From Candidatus Gastranaerophilales bacterium (lineage in GTDB: Bacteria > Cyanobacteriota > Vampirovibrionia > Gastranaerophilales > Gastranaerophilaceae): a stretch of DNA of 51,665 nucleotides. The notes beneath the pieces were generated by a model. It worked only from the letters and a program-made list of their open reading frames with translations. It was not told where the DNA came from and searched no databases. Of this stretch, positions 1-6,868 are shown in pieces (the first letter of the stretch is position 1; every line of letters begins with the position of its first letter). The DNA lies in assembly GCA_944323925.1 (NCBI GenBank), contig CALUUI010000014.1, positions 1 through 51,665 of the forward strand, read 5' to 3'. The translations under genes and the position numbers were made by a program.

Positions 1-467
1 GGCGAGGAGTGGTTAAAGATTTTTTGCAGGAGTACTATATCATTATATTTTTTATAATGATGATACCCGAATGTCTTCCTTAGTGTATGTGTTCCAATTC
101 TTTCCTTCACCCCAACTGCTTGTGCTGCCTTATTCAAAATTCTATATGCCTGTGATCTATCGAGCCTGCAATGTTTTTGAGTATAAAAAAGCGGTTGCTC
201 ACTCGGCAAACCCTCTACAAATAAATTAATCTCCTCTTTCAAAAATCTATTAAGCGGGAATTTCTTATACTTATTCGTCTTTTTCTCTCTAATTTCAATA
301 TAATCTCTGCCTTTTACATCCCCAATATCAAGCGATAATATATCAGATATTCTGAGTCCCGTATTTATACCGAAACTAAAAAGCAGTGCATCTCTTGGCT
401 TTTTTACCAAATATTTTTTAATCTTTTGAATATCTTCCAGCTTTTTTATAGGTTGTACTACATTCAT
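1..467 (-). CDS. Tyrosine recombinase/integrase, C-terminal part cut by window edge
   Basis: This reading frame starts at the ATG at 465-467, just after an in-frame stop, and runs off the left edge, giving about 155 residues. It matches the catalytic domain of the lambda-integrase/XerCD family. The first catalytic Arg is in GLRISD (R39). A Lys-rich turn (EKKTNKYKK, residues 61-69) suits the beta-hairpin lysine. HTLRKT supplies His127 and Arg130, and FNHSS (His153) is the third His. The nucleophilic Tyr should lie just beyond the edge. No N-terminal SAM-like core-binding domain is present, so this is a short integrase or one that has lost its front part. It faces away from a HipBA module, which suggests the left end is a mobile or formerly mobile segment. 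The family is clear; the element it serves is unknown. Confidence 0.85.
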   Translation of the reverse strand, partial: MNVVQPIKKLEDIQKIKKYLVKKPRDALLFSFGINTGLRISDILSLDIGDVKGRDYIEIREKKTNKYKKFPLNRFLKEEINLFVEGLPSEQPLFYTQKHCRLDRSQAYRILNKAAQAVGVKERIGTHTLRKTFGYHHYKKYNDIVLLQKIFNHSS

Positions 468-537
468 TTTTAAACTCGTCTAATCTCAAACAATGATTGC
501 TTCTTCCCTATAAAAAGTAAAGTCTAATGACACAAAA

Positions 538-592
538 TTTAAACACCATTTAAACAGCGTTTAAATATCGTTTAAATAGCATTCAAAAAACT
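538..592. repeat. 11-bp direct repeats (iterons), four copies plus a partial fifth
   Basis: Head-to-tail copies start at 538, 549, 560, 571 and 582: TTTAAACACCA, TTTAAACAGCG, TTTAAATATCG, TTTAAATAGCA, then the degenerate TTCAAAAAACT. The 11-bp period places each TTTAAA on nearly the same helix face. The array lies 70 bp upstream of the integrase start, between it and hipB. Such arrays often bind an integrase arm domain, an excisionase or a repressor; which applies here is inference. Confidence 0.75.
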
Positions 593-617
593 TTCACCTG
601 CAAAAAACATTTACCCC

Positions 618-650
618 AAAATACAACACAACTTCATTTTGTTGTATTTT
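618..650. terminator. Inverted repeat, possible weak terminator
   Basis: An 11-bp arm at 618-628 (AAAATACAACA) pairs with 640-650 (TGTTGTATTTT) across an 11-nt loop, and a T-rich run follows on the plus strand. The stem is AT-rich, so it may be a weak terminator or a protein-binding dyad insulating hipB from upstream reading. There is no gene on the plus strand before it in the window. Confidence 0.4.
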
Positions 651-668
651 TTGTTTTATTAAAATATT

Positions 669-725
669 AGATAATATATTATCTGAATATTGACTTTTTA
701 CTAAATTTAGTATAATATATTATCT
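669..725 (+). promoter_or_regulatory. hipB promoter with two palindromic operator copies
   Basis: A perfect 16-bp palindrome, AGATAATATATTATCT, lies at 669-684. Its last 14 bases recur at 712-725, so the two sites are about four helical turns apart. Between them is TTGACT (690-695) as a -35, with a -10 inside the second site (TATAAT 711-716 at 15-bp spacing, or TAATAT 713-718 at 17 bp). The start codon of hipB follows at once at 726. Binding to both sites would block the promoter, as expected for HipB autorepression. The mRNA is probably leaderless or nearly so. Confidence 0.75.
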
Positions 726-1004
726 ATGAATGATTTTTTATTTAATTCTAAAACTCCTAATGATATAGCAAAAGAATTGATTGAAAAAATTAAGCAACAT
801 AGAAAAAAGCTTAAAATTTCTCAGGCTCAACTTGCGTCTAAATCAGGTGTTAGTCTTGGCTCCATTAAAAGGTTTGAATCTAAGTATGAAATTTCTTTGA
901 ATTCTTTTATAAAAATCCTAATTGCTCTTAATTTAGAACAGGATTTCGAAAATTTATTCACACAAAAAAGCTATAACTCAATTGATGAGGTTATAAATGG
1001 ATAA
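726..1004 (+). CDS. hipB: HipB-like XRE-family antitoxin/repressor
   Basis: This 92-residue protein has a Cro/C1-type helix-turn-helix at about residues 24-55 (KLKISQAQLASKSGVSLGSI). It overlaps the downstream hipA start by 8 nt, the usual antitoxin-first layout of type II hipBA operons. HipB proteins neutralise the HipA kinase and repress their own promoter. Here paired palindromes flank and overlap the promoter, which fits. There is no Shine-Dalgarno before the ATG and the -10 box is only about 10 nt upstream, so translation is probably leaderless. Because the partner hipA frame is broken, this protein may now act only as a repressor. Function is assigned from family and context. Confidence 0.85.
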   Translation: MNDFLFNSKTPNDIAKELIEKIKQHRKKLKISQAQLASKSGVSLGSIKRFESKYEISLNSFIKILIALNLEQDFENLFTQKSYNSIDEVING

Positions 1005-2104
1005 TTATAAATATTTAAAAGTTTTTTATAATGATAATTTAGTTGGCACGTTGGCTAAAACACCAGATAGAGTTGTCGCTTTTGAATATGATTCAGATTG
1101 GTTGAATAATGGGTTTAGCATTTCACCTTTTAGTTTACCGCTCATCAAGAAAGTCTTTATTCCAAAATACGATCCATTTTGGGGGGGTATTTGGAGTTTT
1201 TAATGACAGTTTGCCTGACGGATGGGGACGATTACTTGTTGATAGATTATTTTTGAAAAATAAAATCAATCCTGCAGAAATTGATAATCTCAACAGGCTT
1301 GCTGTTGTTCAAGAAAGTGGTATGGGAGCTTTGACTTATAAGCCGGAACATAGATTTAAATCTGAAAATAGTATTTCTGATTATGATATTCTTGCTCAAG
1401 AGTGTTCGAAAATATTAGAATCACAAAATTCAGAAAATTTGGATGAACTTTTTCAATTAGGTGGCTCATCCGGTGGTGCGAGACCAAAGATTTTGACATC
1501 TATTGATAATGAGGATTGGATTATTAAGTTCCCATCTTCATCTGATCCCCAAAATATAGGAGAAAAAGAATATCAATATTCCCTATGTGCAAAAGATTGC
1601 GGAATAAATATGACAGAAACAAGGCTTTTTCCTTCTAAAATTTGTTCAGGATATTTTGGGATAAAAAGGTTTGATCGTAAAAACGGTAAAAAAGTTCATA
1701 TGGTATCAGTTTGCGGACTGTTAGAGACAAGTCACAGGCTTCCTAATCTTGATTACAATACATTGATGAAATTAACACTTGAGTTAACAAGAAATTATCA
1801 GGATATTGAACAATTATTTAGACTAATGTGTTTTAATGTGTTTGCACACAATCGAGATGACCATTCAAAGAATTTTTCTTTTCTTTTTGATGATACAAAA
1901 AAAGAATGGTATTTGTCTCCTGCATACGATTTGACTTACAGTTTTGCATTCAATGGTGAACACGCGACAACAATTAATGGCGAGGGTAAAAATCCGACTT
2001 TAGATGATATTCTAGCTGTTGCAAAAAATATAGGACTCAAGGAAAAATTTGCAAAAGATATTGCATTAGACATTCAAGAAAAGTGCTCGAAATTATTTAA
2101 TTAA
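997..2104 (+). pseudogene. hipA: HipA-family Ser/Thr kinase toxin, frame broken at a G7 tract
   Basis: The N-terminal part (997-1203) reads in one frame to SLPLIKKVFIPKYDPF, then stops. The continuation (FGVFNDSLPDGWGRLL onward, to 2104) lies in another frame. The switch falls in TTTT-GGGGGGG at 1177-1187, and removing one base restores a standard HipA of about 368 residues. The kinase part keeps the nucleotide loop GGSSGGARPK, the catalytic NRDDHSKN and the SPAYDLT metal-binding segment, so nothing else looks decayed. HipA kinases phosphorylate translation components such as aminoacyl-tRNA synthetases and cause dormancy. The break may be a true inactivation, slipped-strand phase variation or a sequencing error. 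The family call is secure; the active state is not. Confidence 0.88.
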
Positions 2105-2146
2105 TCTCATTCATAAGTATATTTAATCTTTAACCACAAGCCTTAT

Positions 2147-2359
2147 TCAGGAGAACAATGATAAATTTATCTCTGGTTTATTATAATTGGCTAGCATTTC
2201 AATTTTATCTAAAGTAATATTTATTTTACCTTTTTCAAGTTTTGAAACATAAGAATTATCAACTCCTAAAACTAAAGATAATTCTTCCCTGCTTAACTTT
2301 TTCTGTGTTCGCAGATTTTTAATATTATTTGCTAATATTTGTCTAATATCTTGACTCAT
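2147..2359 (-). CDS. Small XRE-family transcriptional regulator (second of a pair)
   Basis: This 70-residue protein is almost entirely one helix-turn-helix (KKLSREELSLVLGVDNSYVSKLEKGK, about residues 20-45), with no effector domain. Its ATG directly follows the TAA of the upstream XRE gene with no gap, so the two are surely co-translated. It lacks its own Shine-Dalgarno and depends on coupling. It probably binds DNA as a homodimer or as a heterodimer with its neighbour. The target is unknown, but paired palindromes upstream of the operon are candidates. It is convergent with hipA and lies in the accessory left end. Confidence 0.8.
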   Translation of the reverse strand: MSQDIRQILANNIKNLRTQKKLSREELSLVLGVDNSYVSKLEKGKINITLDKIEMLANYNKPEINLSLFS

Positions 2360-2572
2360 TTAAAAATTTAAAAACTCAGCCAACGTCAAATTAAAAGCAT
2401 TGGCAATATTTAATAGTGTAAGGTATTTAGGCTCAACTAATCCTTTTTCTATTCTGCTTATTGTGGATGGTTCAAGACCATTCTTATAACATAACGCACT
2501 AATAGTAAGTTTTCGTTTTTTTCTTAAGGTTTTTATATGGTTACCTAATTTCTTTAATTCAGTATCTTGCAT
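2360..2572 (-). CDS. Small XRE-family transcriptional regulator (first of a pair)
   Basis: This is a 70-residue helix-turn-helix protein (KRKLTISALCYKNGLEPSTISRIEKG, about residues 18-43) with only a short C-terminal helix after it. The start ATG at 2570-2572 lies inside one copy of a palindrome, TTGCATACATGCAA, so the protein very likely represses its own transcription. A second copy sits 40 bp further upstream, before the divergent HAD-like gene at 2650. It resembles C.-type or phage-like mini repressors. It is only about 30% alike by eye to the next gene, so the pair are diverged paralogues rather than a recent duplication. Confidence 0.82.
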   Translation of the reverse strand: MQDTELKKLGNHIKTLRKKRKLTISALCYKNGLEPSTISRIEKGLVEPKYLTLLNIANAFNLTLAEFLNF

Positions 2573-2623
2573 ACATGCAATTTTAATGCTATTATGCGTT
2601 TAAATTTTGCATACATGCAAAAT
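2567..2623. promoter_or_regulatory. Two palindromic operators between divergent genes
   Basis: TTGCATACATGCAA occurs at 2567-2580 and again at 2607-2620. The second lies in a longer palindrome (ATTTTGCAT-AC-ATGCAAAAT, 2604-2623). Spacing is exactly 40 bp. One copy covers the start codon of the XRE gene at 2572 and the other lies 27 bp before the HAD-like gene at 2650. The pair looks like the operator of the tandem XRE repressors and may co-regulate both directions. Confidence 0.75.
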
Positions 2624-2649
2624 TAAGAAATTTAAGAGGGGTATTGTAA

Positions 2650-2985
2650 ATGTTCACTAAAAAGATACTTATAGATTTAGACGGCGTATTAAATGAGTAT
2701 GGGAATGAGAAATTCAATGACAATTATATTCCAGAGATTAAAGTCGGGGCTTATGAATTTTTAGAAAGTTTATCTCAAAGTGCCGAATTGTATCTTTTTA
2801 CATCAAGAAACTTGATGCTTGCAACTAAATGGCTAATTAATAACAATTTAGATAAGTTTTTTAAAGATGTGACTAATGTAAAATTGCTGTCTTATCTTTA
2901 CATTGATGACAGGACAATTTGTTTTAATGGTGATTATCACAAAACTCTTGAAGAAATTGAAAACTTTAAAGTTTACTGGAAATGA
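2650..2985 (+). CDS. HAD-like phosphatase/nucleotidase, small
   Basis: This 111-residue protein carries minimal HAD motifs: DLDGVL near the N-terminus (nucleophile Asp9 and general acid Asp11), LFTSRN at about residues 49-54 (motif II Thr/Ser), and YIDDR near residue 86 (motif IV acids). There is no cap domain, so the substrate may be a small phosphate ester or a macromolecule. A motif III Lys is not obvious. The ATG is preceded by AGAGGGG about 8 nt upstream. The gene is divergent from two XRE repressors and shares their operators, which suggests it is their regulated partner. The substrate is unknown. Confidence 0.65.
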   Translation: MFTKKILIDLDGVLNEYGNEKFNDNYIPEIKVGAYEFLESLSQSAELYLFTSRNLMLATKWLINNNLDKFFKDVTNVKLLSYLYIDDRTICFNGDYHKTLEEIENFKVYWK

Positions 2986-3088
2986 AATTTTGTATTTGTA
3001 TACAAAAAGCAAATTTAAGTCTAATAGCCTGATATAGGAATTTATAATTTATGCTCCTTGTTTATAATGTAAAAAAAAGGAGGAAAAG

Positions 3089-3655
3089 ATGAAATCAATT
3101 ACAAGATTTGATTTACAATATGCTCACAGGTTCTATGGATTTAGGGGCGAAGCACAATATTTGCACGGGCACACTGGAACTTTAACTATAGAAGTTGAAG
3201 ATGGTATTAATCAAGGTGTTAATATGGTTTTCCCTTGTAATGAGATAAAGAAGACGGCTTGGGCTATATTACAAAACTTTGATCATGCAACAATACTAAG
3301 AGAAGACGATCCGCTTTTACCTGTTATATTAGAGGTGTATGAAAAGCAGGGAATTAAAAATGGTGCACCACAAAATACTATGAAGGGTGAAGCGTTTAAA
3401 ACGGATTTAGCTGTTGCCTATCCTGATAGCAGGATTGTTGTTACAAAGGAGACAATGACTGTTGAGGGGATGATTAAAATAGTATATGATTTGCTAAAGG
3501 ATAAGTTAAATATTGCAAAAATAACCTTTAAAAGTGGTGATAATACCGCTAGTGAAGAATACAACATTACAAAAACTATAGACCGTTGTCCGTTATGTGG
3601 TATTGCATTAACTTCTGAAGGGATTTGTACTAAATGTGGATATAGAAAAAACTAA
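3089..3655 (+). CDS. 6-pyruvoyl-tetrahydropterin synthase/QueD-like protein with C-terminal zinc ribbon
   Basis: This 188-residue protein belongs to the PTPS/QueD fold family. Zinc ligands are visible as HR near the N-terminus (YAHRF) and HGH in YLHGHTGTL (about residues 29-31). FDHATIL and TMTVEGMI match the later conserved stretches with the catalytic His and Glu. Classical QueD has a nucleophilic Cys four residues before HGH (C-x3-HGH), but here that residue is Ala (AQYLHGH). An extra tail, CPLCG-x8-CTKCG, forms a four-Cys zinc ribbon not found in ordinary QueD. A good Shine-Dalgarno (AAGGAGG) precedes the ATG. The protein may act on a different pterin or in a variant pathway. No queuosine genes adjoin it and no preQ1 riboswitch was seen. 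The family call is confident, the reaction is not. Confidence 0.75.
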   Translation: MKSITRFDLQYAHRFYGFRGEAQYLHGHTGTLTIEVEDGINQGVNMVFPCNEIKKTAWAILQNFDHATILREDDPLLPVILEVYEKQGIKNGAPQNTMKGEAFKTDLAVAYPDSRIVVTKETMTVEGMIKIVYDLLKDKLNIAKITFKSGDNTASEEYNITKTIDRCPLCGIALTSEGICTKCGYRKN

Positions 3656-3678
3656 TGGACCCTTATTAATTATTAAAT

Positions 3679-3720
3679 AAAAAAGAAAGATTAAATGATT
3701 ACATTCAATCTTTCTTTTTT
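3679..3720. terminator. Bidirectional terminator between the QueD-like gene and hcp
   Basis: A 14-bp stem (3679-3692, AAAAAAGAAAGATT) pairs with 3707-3720 (AATCTTTCTTTTTT) across a 14-nt loop that can itself pair partly. Runs of T lie on both outer sides, which suits the convergent gene pair. Confidence 0.75.
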
Positions 3721-3728
3721 TTTCAAAC

Positions 3729-5270
3729 TTAATTGTTTTTTAGTATTGCCTCTAAATCGTCATTAGGCGTAGTTATTTGTTTGATTTTAAATTTTTCTGT
3801 TAAAATATTTAGAACATTTGGAGATACAAAGGCAGGAAGCGTTGGCCCAAGCCTAATATTTTCCATTCCTAAATACAGTAGAGTAAGCAAAATGCAAACA
3901 GCTTTTTGTTCATACCAAGATAAAATAAGAGATAGAGGCAGGTCGTTAACCGAACAATTAAAGGCTTTGGATAATTCAGTTGCAACTTTAATTGCAGAAT
4001 AAGCATCATTACATTGCCCCATATCTAACAACCTTGGAATATCATTAATTTTGCCTAAATTTAGGTCATTAAACCTATATTTTCCGCAGGCAAGAGTTAA
4101 TACAAGGGTGTTTTTAGGAGTTAGTTTAACAAATTCTGTATAATAATTCCTTCCGACTTTTGCGCCGTCGCATCCCCCTACAAGAAAAATATGTTTTATA
4201 TCGCCTGATTTTATATATTCAATAATTTTATCAGCAACAGATAAAACAGTTTTGTGCCCAAATCCTACTAAAAAAGTATCTCCGCCGTTTATCCCTGTCA
4301 TTTTTTTATCTTCTTTGTATCCGCCAAGTTTAAGTGATTTTTCTATTACAGCGCTAAAGTCTTTATCTTTACCGATATGTTTGATATCAGGGTATTCAAC
4401 AACAGAGGTTGTAAAAACTCTATCTTTGTAACTATCTTTTACAGGCATGATACAGTTTGTTGTAAATAAAATAGGGGCTGGTACATTATCAAATTCTTTT
4501 TGTTGGTTTTGCCAAGCAGTACCAAAATTTCCTTTTAAGTGTTTGTATTTATTTAATTTAGGATATGCGTGACAAGGCAGCATTTCGCCGTGCGTGTATA
4601 TGTTTATGCCCTTATCTTTTGTCTGTTCAAGTAAAAGCTCCAAGTCCTTTAGGTCGTGACCTGTTACGATTATAAAAGGACCTTTTTCTATGTTTGTTGT
4701 AACTTCTTTGGGCTCAGGTGTTCCAAATGTTTCATTATTGGCCCTGTCTAATAATTCCATACATTTTAGGTTTATCTCGCCAACTTTTAAAACTATATTT
4801 AATAACTTATCAGTTGTATTTTCTTTTGAAATATCAATTAATGCTTCATAGAAAAAATTATCTACGGTTTCATCTTTATATCCAAGAACCCTTGCGTGAT
4901 ATGCGTAAGCGGCCATTCCTTTTAGCCCGAATAGTATTAATGATTTAAGGCTTCTTATATCTTCGTTTTCATTCTCCCATACTTTTTTTATATCGAATTT
5001 TGTACTTTTTTCAATATGTTTTTTCACTTCTTCTGTAAGTTCTATTATTGATTTATCATCAAAATTAACGTTAGTTATTGTTGTAAATAGTCCTTTAATT
5101 AGAAGTTCTGTGATTTTATCATCTTTTTTATTGCTATTAGCTAATTCTATTAAAGCAGATGTGAGTTTATCTTGTAAATTAGCGGTATTTTCTTTCTTTC
5201 CGCAAACTCCCTGTACGGTACAACCCTTACCATTTGCGGTCTGTTCGCATTGAAAACAAAACATTGTCAT
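3729..5270 (-). CDS. hcp: Hybrid cluster protein (Hcp, hydroxylamine reductase family)
   Basis: Hcp reduces nitric oxide or hydroxylamine in anaerobes and protects against nitrosative stress in the cytoplasm. At 513 residues it is near the usual length. N-terminal Cys5, Cys8, Cys17 and Cys23 have the C-x2-C-x8-C-x5-C spacing of the cubane cluster. Hybrid-cluster ligands are all visible: VTGHDL (His), YTHGEML (Glu), TTNCIMP, VGGCDGA (persulfide Cys), LACGKY, MGQCNDAYS and SWYEQ. An AAAGGAGG Shine-Dalgarno sits 5 nt before the chosen ATG; a second ATG two codons later is also possible. No hcr partner gene adjoins it, so the electron donor must be elsewhere. It lies 82 nt after the dtxR-type operon on the same strand. 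A degenerate paralogue lies at 39476. Confidence 0.95.
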   Translation of the reverse strand: MTMFCFQCEQTANGKGCTVQGVCGKKENTANLQDKLTSALIELANSNKKDDKITELLIKGLFTTITNVNFDDKSIIELTEEVKKHIEKSTKFDIKKVWENENEDIRSLKSLILFGLKGMAAYAYHARVLGYKDETVDNFFYEALIDISKENTTDKLLNIVLKVGEINLKCMELLDRANNETFGTPEPKEVTTNIEKGPFIIVTGHDLKDLELLLEQTKDKGINIYTHGEMLPCHAYPKLNKYKHLKGNFGTAWQNQQKEFDNVPAPILFTTNCIMPVKDSYKDRVFTTSVVEYPDIKHIGKDKDFSAVIEKSLKLGGYKEDKKMTGINGGDTFLVGFGHKTVLSVADKIIEYIKSGDIKHIFLVGGCDGAKVGRNYYTEFVKLTPKNTLVLTLACGKYRFNDLNLGKINDIPRLLDMGQCNDAYSAIKVATELSKAFNCSVNDLPLSLILSWYEQKAVCILLTLLYLGMENIRLGPTLPAFVSPNVLNILTEKFKIKQITTPNDDLEAILKNN

Positions 5271-5352
5271 ATGTACCTCCTTTAATATTTATCATACGGA
5301 GGATAATGAATCTTTTCCTTATGAAAACAGGTAATTTTTAGTGGTAATTTAA

Positions 5353-6345
5353 TTAATTATTATTTCGGTACCCTATCCCTGCTCTATAACCTGAAACTGA
5401 ATATAATATAGGTAAGGTTGGTTCAATCCATTTTAAGCCTGATAAAAGCGAAACTGTTGCTATATCATCTGTATGTAGCCCAATATCAATAAGCTCTGGG
5501 GTTCGTTCTTCACAATTTTGTTTTGTTCTGTTTTTCTCAATTAGCGGATTTATACATTTATTACCAATAATATTAGCTATTTTACTTCCTCCGATAACTC
5601 CTGTTAAAATTATTCCAGCTGTCATACCAATTCCTCTTGCCATTCTTGAACGGACGTTGCTTTTTTCAAGTATTCCTAATGCTGCTCCTGCGCCTACATT
5701 ACATAAGAATATATTTGCTAAGTATTGATAAGTGCCTTCTTTTATTTTGTTTGGTAATGTTTGTTTCCAATCTCTGTTATTTATTTTATCTGCAGCTACA
5801 CCCCCGCTTATTCCTCCAAAGATTGGTATTGCTCCTACTATTGACAACCAGCTTATCTCTGAAAATATATCCTTTGAACTTATATTTTCCGGTGGAGGAA
5901 TTAGTTTATCTAAAAATTTATTCTCTGTTTTTCCCTTTAGTTCTGTTAATAATAAATATATTTCTTTAGGGGTTAAAATTTGTTTTTTTGCTTTTTCTAA
6001 AATTTTTTTTATACTTTCTGCTAAGTTTTCTTTCTTCGATAAAAATTCATCAATATGTTTAGTGTTATTTTTTATTAATTCTTGATATTTCGGTAGGCTT
6101 TTTTTGTTCGTTATAGATGTTGCTATTTTAGGTGCGGCAAGAGAAGTTGCAATTGTAGCTCCAAGTATTACACCTGTTTCTATTCCCTTCTTTATTTTTT
6201 GTTCTTTCTCTTTTTCTTTGGATGCTTCATTTAGTGTAAAACCTATTGCTAAACTTGATAATCCAATGGGGACTTTCTTCCTTAGCTTTTCTGTTAATAG
6301 TGGTTGATCAAGATATTTCCCTATACTTTTTAGCGCAACTTTCAT
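5353..6345 (-). CDS. Multi-pass membrane protein of unknown function, coupled to a DtxR regulator
   Basis: I do not recognise a family for this 330-residue protein. Gly/Ala-rich hydrophobic segments appear at about residues 25-40, 55-77, 163-186, 208-227 and 238-262. A charged, coiled-coil-prone part lies at 80-145 and a Cys/Asn/Arg-rich stretch near 263-285. There is no ABC or Nramp signature. Its ATG overlaps the TGA of the upstream dtxR-type gene (ATGA), so it is translated with the regulator from a promoter bearing a DtxR-like box. That suggests a role in iron or manganese handling, but this is only context. The hydrophobic glycine stretches also recall pore or membrane-remodelling proteins. 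It may be a lineage-restricted protein. Confidence 0.6.
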   Translation of the reverse strand: MKVALKSIGKYLDQPLLTEKLRKKVPIGLSSLAIGFTLNEASKEKEKEQKIKKGIETGVILGATIATSLAAPKIATSITNKKSLPKYQELIKNNTKHIDEFLSKKENLAESIKKILEKAKKQILTPKEIYLLLTELKGKTENKFLDKLIPPPENISSKDIFSEISWLSIVGAIPIFGGISGGVAADKINNRDWKQTLPNKIKEGTYQYLANIFLCNVGAGAALGILEKSNVRSRMARGIGMTAGIILTGVIGGSKIANIIGNKCINPLIEKNRTKQNCEERTPELIDIGLHTDDIATVSLLSGLKWIEPTLPILYSVSGYRAGIGYRNNN

Positions 6346-6773
6346 TGTTTTATTTGCTCCGCATAGTATTTTTTAAACTCATTTTTGATATTTGGATTTG
6401 ATTTTACATATTCTAAATATATCTTTGTTCTCTCAAGCATTTCGGCAGATATTATGTGTTCTATCCTGCAAGCATTGTCTTCAGCATCTTTATGAGTTGC
6501 ACATAATACTTCTTCAAAAAACATTGATAATGATGAGTGTCTGTTTACTACATCTTGCGCCCTTTTTATCCCTTCAGAAGTTATCTCAATTGTTTGATAT
6601 CTGCCGTATAATATTAACCCTTTATCTGATAGCTTATTTAGGGCTTCTGTTACTGATGCCCTGCTTACTCCAAGCTCTTTTGATATATCTATTGCTTTTA
6701 CACTGTTATTCTTTTTTATACTGTTGTAAATTACTTCTAAATAATCTTCTAAACTGGCACTTAGTTTTTCCAT
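6342..6773 (-). CDS. DtxR/MntR-family metal-dependent transcriptional regulator
   Basis: This 143-residue protein fits the two-domain core of the MntR/IdeR family. A winged helix-turn-helix (SLEDYLEVIYNSIKKNN, then ISKELGVSRASVTEALNKL) spans residues 6-65. A dimerisation and metal-binding part follows, with HSSLSMFFEEVL and the ligand motif CRIEHIIS (Glu and His). It lacks the SH3-like third domain, as MntR does. Such proteins bind Fe2+ or Mn2+ and repress uptake genes. A matching inverted repeat overlaps its own transcription start, so autoregulation is likely. It is coupled to an unknown membrane protein by a 4-nt overlap. The metal specificity cannot be told from sequence alone. Confidence 0.9.
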   Translation of the reverse strand: MEKLSASLEDYLEVIYNSIKKNNSVKAIDISKELGVSRASVTEALNKLSDKGLILYGRYQTIEITSEGIKRAQDVVNRHSSLSMFFEEVLCATHKDAEDNACRIEHIISAEMLERTKIYLEYVKSNPNIKNEFKKYYAEQIKQ

Positions 6774-6792
6774 AATATCCTTTCTTAAAATG

Positions 6793-6843
6793 TTAGGCGA
6801 GCCTTACATGAGGAATTGTAAATCTTACCTAGCAAATTGTCAA
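6793..6843 (-). promoter_or_regulatory. dtxR-type promoter with DtxR-like operator
   Basis: On the minus strand a perfect TTGACA (-35, 6838-6843) is followed after 17 bp by TACAAT (-10, 6815-6820). Transcription should begin near 6808. An inverted repeat, TTAGGC-GA-GCCTTA (6793-6806), covers the start region and matches the TTAGG-N-CCTAA style of DtxR/IdeR/MntR boxes. The metal-bound regulator would block its own operon here. Confidence 0.8.
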
Positions 6844-6868
6844 GCGATAATTAAATTAATTGTAAAAA

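Noticed and set aside
538-592. CRISPR array
   Set aside because: The units are 11 bp and contiguous with no spacers, and no cas gene is present. They are direct repeats of an iteron kind.
2986-3088. preQ1 or other riboswitch before the QueD-like gene
   Set aside because: The 103-nt leader has only a TTTGTATACAAA palindrome and an ordinary Shine-Dalgarno; no pseudoknot pattern of preQ1 motifs is visible.
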